Source: a virus
DNA: 23,124 nucleotides
IMG/VR virus record: IMGVR_UViG_3300009329_000162
Location: 1-23,124 of that record
Reading direction: 5' to 3' (one strand)
Part shown: piece by piece, positions 1-6,888 of the stretch
Numbering within the stretch: the first letter of the stretch is position 1
Layout of the letters: every line of letters starts with the position of its first letter
Program-made: the position numbers and the translations under genes
The notes under the pieces: model-generated
Database searches by the model: none
The model's input: only the letters and a program-made list of their open reading frames with translations
What the model was told of the DNA's origin: nothing

Positions 1-399
1 GATAAATAGCTGGGTATCACTATACTTTTTAGATTTATCACTAAATTGAGAGAGTATGCCATTATGAGCCATAACTGTTTTATGAGTGATACAAGATGTC
101 TCTCTTAAAAGTAGTTTTTTAGAGGTGATGACGAATGGGTGCGTATTACCGCTATCTACTCGCCCAGAGGTCGCAAGGCGGAAGTGGACAATTACCTCGT
201 CATTATCTTGAATATCCTGCTGTATTAAGGTATTATAGAAGTCGTCAAACTTCATAAAACCTTTTTGGATATAGACGTTCTCTTGATTTTCTTTATGGAT
301 AGCAAATCCCACACCATTGGGATTATTTGTAAAGCACCTATCCAGCAAGTCTTTGTCTGGCAGGTTTATTCCTTTAGGTTTTACGCAAATTATACACAT
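1..399 (-). CDS. Class II glutamine amidotransferase-like protein (partial, C-terminus off window)
   Basis: An open frame runs on the - strand from an ATG at 399 to the window edge, giving 133 residues without a stop. Cys2 directly follows the initiator Met, as expected for the N-terminal nucleophile of class II (Ntn) glutamine amidotransferases. Other family-like blocks are NPNGVGFAIH (26-35), HFRLATSG (72-79), NTHPF (85-89) and AHNGIL (111-116), which match the glutamine-binding Arg/Thr and oxyanion Asn-Gly regions. SDTQ (127-130) follows where the family often has SDTE. Such domains release ammonia from glutamine for a partner enzyme. The start overlaps the end of the upstream amidoligase gene by 10 bases, with a GAAAGGAG ribosome binding site inside that gene, so the two are probably translationally coupled. 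The partner is therefore probably the amidoligase. The synthase or second domain, if any, lies outside the window. Confidence 0.85.
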   Translation of the reverse strand, partial: MCIICVKPKGINLPDKDLLDRCFTNNPNGVGFAIHKENQENVYIQKGFMKFDDFYNTLIQQDIQDNDEVIVHFRLATSGRVDSGNTHPFVITSKKLLLRETSCITHKTVMAHNGILSQFSDKSKKYSDTQLFI

Positions 400-1628
400 A
401 GTCTTGCTCCTTTCAGATATTTATACAAAAAATTAGAGTTGATTTTTGTATAATCAAAAAACTCTCGCCAGATAACATCAGCGTCTCTATTCAATAAAAA
501 TCCAGCTCCTACCTCTTTTATAAAAGAGACTACACAGTCGCAAAGGCATAATGAAGCCCAGAAGCGTTTAAAATTTAATGTCCCTCTAAATATCCTTATC
601 TCAATAGTAGAGAGGTTGTTAAAATTTAAAGCGCTGTATCTGTTGCAATATGAATGAGCGTTCAGCTTTGTCAAGATATGCACAAGGGTATGGCTTCCTC
701 TTTTCTTGAGGTCTGTATAACTTGGCTGATTAAAGTTCGCCCATTGACGCAAATTCGCAGGTGTGCGTTGTGAAAACTTTGTCAATGGTTGCTGGCATTT
801 ATGAAAAAACATATCCAGCTTGTGTTGTTGTAAATTACTCAAAGCAGAGCGGGATATATGAACGTGTAGCCCGCAGTGGCCGCCTGTATAGCTTTTTGTC
901 CCAGCCCTGCGCAGTTCATTTAACATCTTCCGCCATTGGCAATCTCTGTGCGCCAGTAATGTATGAGGTTCAGAGACTATTTCAAAGCCATCAATTGAGC
1001 CATCGTCTTTGAGATAAAAACTATTGTTGCTGTTATACTTTTCTAACAAGTCTACAGTGTCCTCTGTATCATCTGGCTCTACTTCTAATTCAAAGCCCAG
1101 ATATAACCTCTTTGCAGGTATTAAACAAAGGGTATTATTCTTATAGGTTTTGTGCTTAAAGCGTGGTGAAGGTTTATATCCTGCGGAGTGTATGTTTTGA
1201 TGTCTATCAGCTACATCGCTATAGCAATTTTCACAATATAGACTGGCATTATGCCCGAAAGCGTCATCTCTGGAGCATACCTCATTACATTGAGCGCAGT
1301 AAAAATATCTTTCAGTAAAGCAGTCGTTGCAATAGTTATTATCTTCGTTTGGTGATGAATAGCAGTCATCATTATTGAATATTTCCCCGCAGTCATCACA
1401 AGTGAAGTAATGGTCATCATAGCAGTCTGGGCAAATATAGTTCCCAGCTACATCGGTGAAACATTTAGCTCTTTCTACATAATTATCGCAGTCGTCGCAT
1501 TGGGTAAAAGTTTCTCTAAAACATTTGTCGCAGTAATAAATCTTGTTGTGTTTGGTTGTGCCAGTATCCGCATTTAATTGGATATTGCACTCACTACACA
1601 ATAAAGCTATTTGTTTTGTGTCCTGCAT
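390..1628 (-). CDS. Zinc-ribbon amidoligase (Amidoligase_2 / COOH-NH2 ligase family)
   Basis: This 412-residue protein has two parts. Residues 11-135 hold eight CxxC knuckles at 11, 33, 44, 66, 77, 100, 111 and 132, forming four tandem zinc-ribbon or LIM-like modules of about 33 residues. Residues 177-355 carry the signature of glutamine-synthetase-fold amidoligases: GFELEVE (178-184), DDGS (208-211), FEIVSEP (215-221), HCGLHVHIS (251-259) and IEIRIFRGT (342-350). These acidic and His residues are expected to bind metal and ATP. The family is predicted to form amide or peptide bonds between carboxylates and amines. The substrate is unknown. The adjacent glutamine amidotransferase would supply ammonia, or the pair may act on a peptide or cell-wall component. 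The zinc modules could hold the target or nucleic acid. A GGAAC ribosome binding site precedes ATG 1628. The gene is transcribed away from the virion genes. Confidence 0.85.
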   Translation of the reverse strand: MQDTKQIALLCSECNIQLNADTGTTKHNKIYYCDKCFRETFTQCDDCDNYVERAKCFTDVAGNYICPDCYDDHYFTCDDCGEIFNNDDCYSSPNEDNNYCNDCFTERYFYCAQCNEVCSRDDAFGHNASLYCENCYSDVADRHQNIHSAGYKPSPRFKHKTYKNNTLCLIPAKRLYLGFELEVEPDDTEDTVDLLEKYNSNNSFYLKDDGSIDGFEIVSEPHTLLAHRDCQWRKMLNELRRAGTKSYTGGHCGLHVHISRSALSNLQQHKLDMFFHKCQQPLTKFSQRTPANLRQWANFNQPSYTDLKKRGSHTLVHILTKLNAHSYCNRYSALNFNNLSTIEIRIFRGTLNFKRFWASLCLCDCVVSFIKEVGAGFLLNRDADVIWREFFDYTKINSNFLYKYLKGARLCV

Positions 1629-1723
1629 AATTTGTTCCTTTCTGGTTTATACTACTGGTTGATATTCTTTTTTTCTTATATTGTCTTATCACCCCCTTTA
1701 TTATAGGTTATTATAATGTATTG

Positions 1724-1738
1724 TATACTATTAGTATA
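1724..1738. promoter_or_regulatory. 15-bp palindrome, candidate operator
   Basis: TATACTA-T-TAGTATA is a perfect 7-1-7 inverted repeat. It lies 6 bases downstream of the -10 box of the leftward promoter, over the predicted transcription start. That is a typical place for a repressor site. The repressor is not in this window, and AT-rich palindromes can arise by chance. Confidence 0.4.
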
Positions 1739-1744
1739 TAGTAT

Positions 1745-1774
1745 ATTCTAACAAATGGCAAGGATAGATGTCAA
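1745..1774 (-). promoter_or_regulatory. sigma70-type promoter for the amidoligase cassette
   Basis: Read on the - strand there is a perfect TTGACA -35 box (1774-1769), an 18-base spacer and TAGAAT as -10 box (1750-1745, five of six consensus bases). Start would fall near 1738, giving a leader of about 110 bases before the amidoligase ATG at 1628. Confidence 0.6.
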
Positions 1775-1932
1775 GAAAAATCTTTATATAATAGAATATA
1801 ATCTAATAGACAAGCTCTGGCGTTCTAAAGTTTCTAAAATCATAAGCCCTAAAATATATTTTTATAAGGTCTATTCAAGCATTAAAGCGTTAAATCTTTA
1901 TACTTCTCTATATGCTATATAGCTGACGCTTT

Positions 1933-1974
1933 TATGAGAGTATGAGATTATTATTCTTATTATTATGAGAGTAT
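1933..1974. repeat. Direct repeat TATGAGAGTAT, two copies 31 bp apart
   Basis: The 11-mer occurs at 1933-1943 and 1964-1974, within a stretch rich in ATT triplets. The spacing is near three helical turns, which would place bound proteins on one face. A GCTATATAGC palindrome lies just upstream at 1914-1923. It could be part of an origin or a regulator site. Confidence 0.35.
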
Positions 1975-2033
1975 TCTAATTATTCTATGACTATGATTAT
2001 TATTATTCTAATGATGATATATATAAAAAGAAT

Positions 2034-2085
2034 AAAAGAAGAGAGAGAAAGAGAGAGCAGAGAAAAAGAAAGGAAGAGAAAGGAA
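2034..2085. other. 52-base purine tract with a single interruption
   Basis: Every base from 2034 to 2085 on the + strand is A or G except C2058. The composition is GA-repeat-like (GAGAGAGAAAGAGAGAG at 2041-2057). Such tracts can form triplex DNA or act as strand-biased initiation or packaging sites. None of these roles is shown here. Confidence 0.6.
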
Positions 2086-2132
2086 CTACTACTATCTTAA
2101 TAAGATAATTAGGTCATCTCTTTATATCTCAT

Positions 2133-2161
2133 TTGACAATTCAATCTATATATGGTATGCT
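2133..2161 (+). promoter_or_regulatory. sigma70-type promoter for the rightward operon
   Basis: A perfect TTGACA (2133-2138), a 17-base spacer and TATGCT (2156-2161, four of six consensus bases) point rightward. Start would be near 2168, giving a leader of about 160 bases before the zinc-ribbon gene at 2329. It is the only good + strand promoter I see upstream of the packaging genes. Confidence 0.5.
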
Positions 2162-2255
2162 TCAAGCAAATGATATACAGTATCTTGGGGTATCAAGTTA
2201 ACATAATCTTTTATTATAGGACATTGAGCGCCCTTGAGAAAGGTGTAGGGGGGAG

Positions 2256-2303
2256 GGGGTAGGCACTTTGCCATTGGGGCAGAGATACCCCTCAACTTTT
2301 TTT
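2256..2303 (+). terminator. G-rich hairpin plus T7 run in the leader (attenuator-like)
   Basis: GGGGTA (2256-2261) can pair with TACCCC (2286-2291), enclosing a small GGCA-CTT-TGCC hairpin (2262-2272). Alternatively GGGG (2276-2279) pairs with the same CCCC. A run of seven T (2297-2303) follows. It lies inside the leader of the rightward transcript, so it may attenuate transcription. The stems are short, so this is tentative. Confidence 0.35.
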
Positions 2304-2328
2304 ATAAGTTTTGACCTGGAGCTAACCA

Positions 2329-2502
2329 ATGTTTAATCTTTCAAAAATTAAGAGAATATCTGATACAGATCAATTTCTATTACGCTTTGGGATGTGCAAT
2401 AAATGCGGTGGAGAAATTAGACTTATCTGGGTTAGTTTTTTAGAAGGCCAGCAGATTACTTCGTTACAATGCGGAAATTGTAAAGCTATTTTTATGTTAT
2501 GA
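2329..2502 (+). CDS. Small zinc-ribbon protein
   Basis: This is a 57-residue frame with two knuckles, CNKC at 23-26 and CGNC at 48-51. Between them lie aliphatic and aromatic residues of the kind that form the beta hairpins of a zinc ribbon. A GGAG ribosome binding site lies 9 bases before ATG 2329. The spacing of the knuckles suits one bound zinc. No enzyme motif is present. Phage proteins of this kind are often transcription factors or nucleic-acid adaptors, but that is only a possibility here. It is the first gene after the rightward promoter, and its stop overlaps the start of a 28-residue frame in ATGA form. Confidence 0.65.
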   Translation: MFNLSKIKRISDTDQFLLRFGMCNKCGGEIRLIWVSFLEGQQITSLQCGNCKAIFML

Positions 2503-2585
2503 AGAAACGGATATTCCTAACAATTATCAGGCATTTGAAAGGTATTATTTGTGCTATAGAAGATTTGATTGAAATAGAAAATTAG
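2499..2585 (+). CDS. Very small hypothetical protein (28 residues)
   Basis: The ATG at 2499 overlaps the stop of the zinc-ribbon gene in the ATGA arrangement usual for coupled phage genes. The product starts MKKRIFLTIIRHLKG and ends in an acidic tail. It is too short to assign. The only support is the overlap and the position in the operon, so it could be a chance frame. Confidence 0.25.
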   Translation: MKKRIFLTIIRHLKGIICAIEDLIEIEN

Positions 2586-2677
2586 AGAGCTCGTTTGAAG
2601 TGTTCGCTAAGGTTCACCGGCCAGTTACCCTTGAGCTAATATAACTTCGGCTACCTCTCAAAACTGTAGATTATTCA

Positions 2678-2725
2678 CCCTCTTTTGGAGGCTCGATAAA
2701 GCTATCTGAAAGAGGGTTTTTATTT
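2678..2725 (+). terminator. Hairpin with T-rich tail overlapping the RBS of the next gene
   Basis: CCCTCTTT (2678-2685) pairs perfectly with AAAGAGGG (2709-2716), and a small GATA-AAGC-TATC hairpin sits inside the loop. TTTTTATTT follows directly, as in an intrinsic terminator. The 3' arm carries AGAGGG, the only ribosome binding site for the ATG at 2726. The hairpin could therefore both end upstream transcripts and hide the ribosome site. Confidence 0.55.
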
Positions 2726-3124
2726 ATGAGTAACGGAAATGGTGATAGTAAAACTAATATCCAGAAGGCCCTGGAAGCCAAACGTAGATACAAGGAAGAA
2801 GAAAAAGAGCTTCTACAGGCAGCAGATACGATAGGGAAGGCTAATGACATACTTGATAGCGCCCTTATAAAAGCAGTTAAGGTCATGGTGCGCTTAATGA
2901 AAAGCCGTAATCCTAATGTGAAATATAGAGCTGCAAGGAGTATTCTTAATAAACGTATTCCTGATTTGGCTTTAAACCCGGAGAAAGGTAAGGCTGGTAA
3001 TTCTACTTATATAGCCATAGTAGATAAATCAGGCCGGGTTAGGATGGCCAAAAAGGATAAAGATAAAGAAGGGGTAAGAGATGCAGTCAGAGAAGACATT
3101 GATCCTGCCTCCGATGTGGAATAA
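2726..3124 (+). CDS. terS: Candidate terminase small subunit
   Basis: This 132-residue protein is highly charged. A Lys/Glu-rich helical stretch (14-32) is followed by a helical segment around ALIKAVKVMVRLMKS (46-60) and NVKYRAARSILNKRIPD (64-80), which resembles small-subunit or packaging adaptor helices. I assign it mainly by context: it lies directly upstream of the large terminase gene and overlaps it by 44 bases. Small subunits recognise the phage packaging site and pass DNA to the large subunit. The charged tail (about 105-132) is encoded over the start of the large-subunit gene. I do not see a clear helix-turn-helix, so another packaging accessory role is possible. The ribosome site AGAGGG is embedded in a hairpin. 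Confidence 0.55.
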   Translation: MSNGNGDSKTNIQKALEAKRRYKEEEKELLQAADTIGKANDILDSALIKAVKVMVRLMKSRNPNVKYRAARSILNKRIPDLALNPEKGKAGNSTYIAIVDKSGRVRMAKKDKDKEGVRDAVREDIDPASDVE

Positions 3125-4379
3125 GCAGGAAGCATTTGTAGAAGATAAACACCGTTTTACAATCTGTTCCTCCGGGACAAAGACTGGTAAGACGCTTGGG
3201 AGCGCTATCTGGCTTGTGAAGAAGGCATGGATGAACCCAAAATCATTATGGTGGTGGGTGGCCCCAGTTTATAAACAGGTTGATATAGGGTTTCGTAGGT
3301 GCAGAGAGCTGATACCAGAGGAACATAGAAGAGTTAATGAGGCAGAGAAAAAGATACGTCTTGATAACGGCAGTATTATTGAAGGAAGGTCAGGAGAAAA
3401 ACCTGACAACCTGTATGGTGAAGGTGTGTTTGGAGCCGTCCTTGATGAAGCTGATCGTATGCGTGAAGAAGCCTGGCAGGCCTTTAGAACTACTATTACT
3501 CAAACACAGGGCCCGGTCAAACTCATTTCAAATCCCGTAAAAAAAGGAAGCTGGTTCCATAATTTGTGGAAAGAAGGAAGGCGTAACCTGCCTGATAGTA
3601 TGATTTCCTCCCATATGATGAAAACTATCGAGAATCCCTTTATAAACCCAGAAGAAGTTGATATTGCCAAAGGCCAGCTTCCAGAGGATGTCTTTCGTTC
3701 TCTATATGAAGCTGAATGGCCGGAAGGGGAAGGCCTTGTCTTTAGGAACTTTACGCATTGTATTATGCGGGATATTAACAATGTAGATAATTATTTTGCG
3801 CAGGGGCCGAAGAGTTATTACACATACATAATTGGATGCGATTTAGCAAAGACAGTAGATTTTACAGTTCTGATTGTTATGGAGCGTGAGACTCGAAGGG
3901 TAGTAGATATTTTAAGGATGCAGAATGTTAACTGGAATGAGCAGAAATCAAAAATGATGGAGATGTCCTTAAAATGGAATAATGCGCAATTGGTAATAGA
4001 TGAGTCTGGTGTTGGCGTTCCTATCTGCGATGATTTAGAAGTGTTTGGATATAACATCGTAAGAGTTAAAACGCATGTAGATAAAAAAGATGTAATACAA
4101 AAACTTACAGTTGCTTTAAATCAGCGGCTTATAACCTTTCCAAAGGTTGATTGGCTTTTGGAGGAGCTTGAGGTCTACGGATATGAGCTTACACGCACCG
4201 GGAAAGTCCGATATACCGCACCGCATGGATATTCTGATGACGGTGTTATTGCTCTTGGCCTTTGCTGTGTAGGGCTTGATACATTTTTATATCAGAATAT
4301 ATACCATCAGAATATTTCAAATTGGGAGCAAGAGAATTATATTAAATCAATGGGAGTTTGCTATGGCGAGCAAGAATGA
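3081..4379 (+). CDS. terL: Terminase large subunit
   Basis: This 432-residue protein is the ATP-driven DNA packaging motor and nuclease. The N-terminal ATPase shows a Walker A-like loop SSGTKTGKT (30-38), Walker B GAVLDEAD (118-125) ending in the catalytic Glu, and a coupling motif LISNP (148-152). The C-terminal RNase H-like nuclease shows CDLAKTVDFTV (253-263), VIDESGVG (305-312) and YSDDGVIA (384-391), which supply the acidic metal ligands (about D254, D307, D386/D387). Length is near the usual 420-500. ATG 3081 has an AAGGGG-type ribosome site and overlaps the small-subunit gene. The 3' end overlaps the next gene by 17 bases. Nothing seems to be missing. Confidence 0.95.
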   Translation: MQSEKTLILPPMWNKQEAFVEDKHRFTICSSGTKTGKTLGSAIWLVKKAWMNPKSLWWWVAPVYKQVDIGFRRCRELIPEEHRRVNEAEKKIRLDNGSIIEGRSGEKPDNLYGEGVFGAVLDEADRMREEAWQAFRTTITQTQGPVKLISNPVKKGSWFHNLWKEGRRNLPDSMISSHMMKTIENPFINPEEVDIAKGQLPEDVFRSLYEAEWPEGEGLVFRNFTHCIMRDINNVDNYFAQGPKSYYTYIIGCDLAKTVDFTVLIVMERETRRVVDILRMQNVNWNEQKSKMMEMSLKWNNAQLVIDESGVGVPICDDLEVFGYNIVRVKTHVDKKDVIQKLTVALNQRLITFPKVDWLLEELEVYGYELTRTGKVRYTAPHGYSDDGVIALGLCCVGLDTFLYQNIYHQNISNWEQENYIKSMGVCYGEQE

Positions 4380-4815
4380 TAAAGAAGATAAGGCATTGCT
4401 TTCAAAGTTTATATTTGCAGCAGCTGCTTCAGAACCGACAAAAGAAAAGGTCAAGGTAGGCTTTATTCCAATAAATAGAATATCCGAACAGAAGGAAAAA
4501 TTTGGTTCTAACTTGAAAGAGGTTTTATACAATAAACGCAGTCCGTTTTATGAGGTTAATTCAAGGCTTTTTAAACTCGCAGATAGCCCTAAAAAAATGA
4601 ATGACGCTGATAAAAAGGCATGGGGGGATTCTCAAAAGGTAGCTTCTTTGATTATGGATAAAAGAATTGACGATCCTACAAAAGGGGCTGTATTTATGCT
4701 GGCACCAAATGAAGCAGAGTCAGCTTCGAAGGCATGGCCCAGGTGGAATGAGATAGATCCTGATTTTGTAGAGGGGAGTTATCATAGATTTTATAGATTT
4801 TCAGGAGGAGAATAA
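4363..4815 (+). CDS. SleB-like (Hydrolase_2 fold) protein, perhaps catalytically altered
   Basis: The 150-residue product shows the pattern of the SleB/CwlJ cell wall hydrolase family: INRI (37-40), then FGSNLKEVLYNKRSPF (47-62), then DDPTKGAVFM (103-112), W125/W128 and a closing GSYHRFYRF (138-146). Family members are lytic transglycosylase-like enzymes acting on peptidoglycan. In my alignment the catalytic Glu expected about 18 residues before the NR pair falls on Ala20, with the second family Glu kept as E24-P25. It may therefore be inactive or structural. It has no signal peptide. ATG 4363 has GGGAG six bases upstream and is preferred over an in-frame ATG at 4276 that lies deep in terL. 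It sits between terL and portal, an unusual place for a lysin. Confidence 0.6.
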   Translation: MASKNDKEDKALLSKFIFAAAASEPTKEKVKVGFIPINRISEQKEKFGSNLKEVLYNKRSPFYEVNSRLFKLADSPKKMNDADKKAWGDSQKVASLIMDKRIDDPTKGAVFMLAPNEAESASKAWPRWNEIDPDFVEGSYHRFYRFSGGE

Positions 4816-4816
4816 A

Positions 4817-6880
4817 ATGGCTAAAGAAAAAAAGAAGGTTCATCCAGAATCTTTAGAAAAACAAAATGAGGTGAAATTTTCATCTGAAGATATACGAAAT
4901 CAATTTGTAAAAGACCTTAATGGCGAGATTGACGATGCAATAGCTGCCAGAGGAAAATGGGAAAATCGCCAGACGAGATGGTATAAAAAGCGATATGGAA
5001 TAAGGCCTAAAAAAAGTTTCCCCTGGCCTGGATGTGCAAATCTTCATATTCCTCTTACTGATAAAACCATTAGAAAGATAAAGCCGAGTTATGTCAATTT
5101 AATCTGGGCATCGATGCCGTATGTATGTGATTTTGTAGGTATGGGAATGGGCCCGGAGGATGATACTGCGGCAGCAGAACTCAATGAGCCTTTTTTTGAT
5201 TGGCTGTTTAAGGTTAGGATGAGAGCTTTTAAGCCGACAGTTTTACTTGTAGATAAAATGCTTGAAAAGGGTTTTAGTCTTGCAAAGATTCTCTGGGAAA
5301 CTAAAACCCGAAGATATACACAGACTATTTCTTTAAAAGATATACCCCCTAAATGGCGCCAGGTTATTGAAGACCCTTTGACTACGGATGATGAACTTGC
5401 TCAATATTTAGCAGATGCTGTAGAGTTTAATCTGGATGACGAAAATGAATCAAAGCAGGTTTGGGATGCAGTCCGTAAATACCGAGAGGGCGATCAAGAG
5501 TTTCAGTTTGAAATGGAGGAGTTTGAGTATAATGCCCCGAAGCTTTTGTGTAAAGACCCAAAGGATGTTATTGTGCCAGCTGATACAACTGATTTACAGC
5601 TTGCGCGCTGGATTGCTGACAGGAGTTGGTTTACTTATAATGATTTAAAATTAGGAGCGTATGATGAAAAATATGAAGATTCGGCTGTTAAGGATTTAGG
5701 CGCAAGGCTTAATAAGACTTCAACCGGACAAAAGCCTAATGTTAAAAGAGACCTTTCTCAATATTCGACTTTAGAGTCTACAAAAGATAATAGAGAAGGG
5801 ATGAGCGATTTTATAGCAAATTCTGATTTGATAGAAATTATGGAGGTCTGCTGCTACTATGATATAAATGGGGATGGAATTGATGAAAAATGTATCCTGA
5901 CCTATCCAAAAGAATATCCAGAAATAATTTTAAGGTTTATTGAATATCCTTACGCTCATAATAGATGGCCGTATGTGAAAATTCCTTTTGAATATAATGA
6001 CGAGCGCTATCATTCTCCGCGAGGAGCAGTAGAGATATTAGATCCAATCCAAACTGAAATTACGGTCCAACATAATAACAAACTTGATAGACAGACTTTA
6101 ACAACTGCCCCGTTTTTTAAATTCGTTCCTGGAACAATCAATCCAAGCAATATCCGATTTATCCCAAATCAAGGCGTACCTGTCCCGCGAATGGATGTAT
6201 TAGAAGTAGTCCAGCTTCAAGATATGAGTTATAGCTTTGAGAAAGAAGAGATGATTTTAAAGGCATGGGCAGAGGAATATATCGGGGTAATGGATTTTGG
6301 AATAGGCAATGTTGCAAAGATGAGCGAGCGCAGAACTGCTACAGAAATAGATGCCTTAAAGCAAGATAGAAATCAGGTTTTTAGTTTGGACGCGCGGATA
6401 TTTCAGGATGCAATGGCAGAAGTATATTATCAAACCTGGGCATTATGGATGCAGTATGGCGAGGATGAAATACATATTAAAATAACCGGACAGCCTAAAC
6501 CTCGTATGGTGAGAAAAGAAGATATAATGGGGCAGTTTAATATAGTTCCATCCGGGACGTTACAAAATACGAATCCAGTTATGGAGGCGCAGAAATCTTT
6601 AGCAGACATAACGCAGTTTGCGAATGACCCATATATAGACCAATATGAATTAAGAAAGGATTATTGGCTGCGCAGGGATGTAAAAAAGATGATGAGGGTT
6701 CTTAAACCCAGAAAGATGGCTGAAGCTGAAATTAAACAGAATCAGCAAATGCAGATTAGAATCGAATTGGCAAAAGCCGGTCGAACCAATATAGATTTGA
6801 CTGAAGGGCAAAAACGGAGAGGGCAAAACGTGAATGTTCAGCAGAACTTACCGCAGTCGTTAACACAGCTCAATAGATAG
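4817..6880 (+). CDS. Portal protein
   Basis: This 687-residue protein matches large portal proteins, which form the dodecameric ring at one capsid vertex through which DNA passes. Landmarks are SFPWPGCANLHIPLTD (67-82), an N-terminal clip and wing region common in P22-like and marine podovirus portals, and SERRTATEIDAL (about 503-514), the helical motif found in many portals near the DNA channel. The C-terminal 80 residues are Lys/Gln/Asn-rich and probably helical, as in barrel regions. A GGAGGAG ribosome site precedes ATG 4817, one base after the previous stop. Length is in the normal range. Its neighbours, terL upstream and scaffold and capsid downstream, fit. Confidence 0.9.
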   Translation: MAKEKKKVHPESLEKQNEVKFSSEDIRNQFVKDLNGEIDDAIAARGKWENRQTRWYKKRYGIRPKKSFPWPGCANLHIPLTDKTIRKIKPSYVNLIWASMPYVCDFVGMGMGPEDDTAAAELNEPFFDWLFKVRMRAFKPTVLLVDKMLEKGFSLAKILWETKTRRYTQTISLKDIPPKWRQVIEDPLTTDDELAQYLADAVEFNLDDENESKQVWDAVRKYREGDQEFQFEMEEFEYNAPKLLCKDPKDVIVPADTTDLQLARWIADRSWFTYNDLKLGAYDEKYEDSAVKDLGARLNKTSTGQKPNVKRDLSQYSTLESTKDNREGMSDFIANSDLIEIMEVCCYYDINGDGIDEKCILTYPKEYPEIILRFIEYPYAHNRWPYVKIPFEYNDERYHSPRGAVEILDPIQTEITVQHNNKLDRQTLTTAPFFKFVPGTINPSNIRFIPNQGVPVPRMDVLEVVQLQDMSYSFEKEEMILKAWAEEYIGVMDFGIGNVAKMSERRTATEIDALKQDRNQVFSLDARIFQDAMAEVYYQTWALWMQYGEDEIHIKITGQPKPRMVRKEDIMGQFNIVPSGTLQNTNPVMEAQKSLADITQFANDPYIDQYELRKDYWLRRDVKKMMRVLKPRKMAEAEIKQNQQMQIRIELAKAGRTNIDLTEGQKRRGQNVNVQQNLPQSLTQLNR

Positions 6881-6888
6881 GAGGAGAT

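Larger units (their letters stand above)
1629..2328. other. AT-rich intergenic control region with divergent promoters
   Basis: No convincing gene lies in these 700 bases. The region separates the leftward amidoligase cassette from the rightward virion operon and holds a leftward promoter with a palindrome, short AT-rich repeats, a purine tract, a rightward promoter and a G-rich hairpin followed by a T run. AT-rich repeats beside a purine tract could also serve a replication origin or packaging site, but nothing here proves it. Confidence 0.6.

Noticed and set aside
761-1012. 83-residue + strand frame inside the amidoligase gene
   Set aside because: It is antisense to the amidoligase core with no ribosome site and no recognisable family; the - strand frame explains the sequence.
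1755-1922. 55-residue + strand frame starting MARIDVKKNL
   Set aside because: There is no ribosome site, it overlaps the leftward promoter elements, and its composition matches AT-rich intergenic DNA.
2248-2279. Possible G-quadruplex in the leader
   Set aside because: There are only three clear G runs with one long spacer, so a four-run quadruplex is not supported; the stem pairing explains it better.
4276-4362. Longer N-terminus for the SleB-like protein from ATG 4276
   Set aside because: It lies deep in terL, lacks a ribosome site and adds an unlikely stretch; ATG 4363 has GGGAG at good distance.
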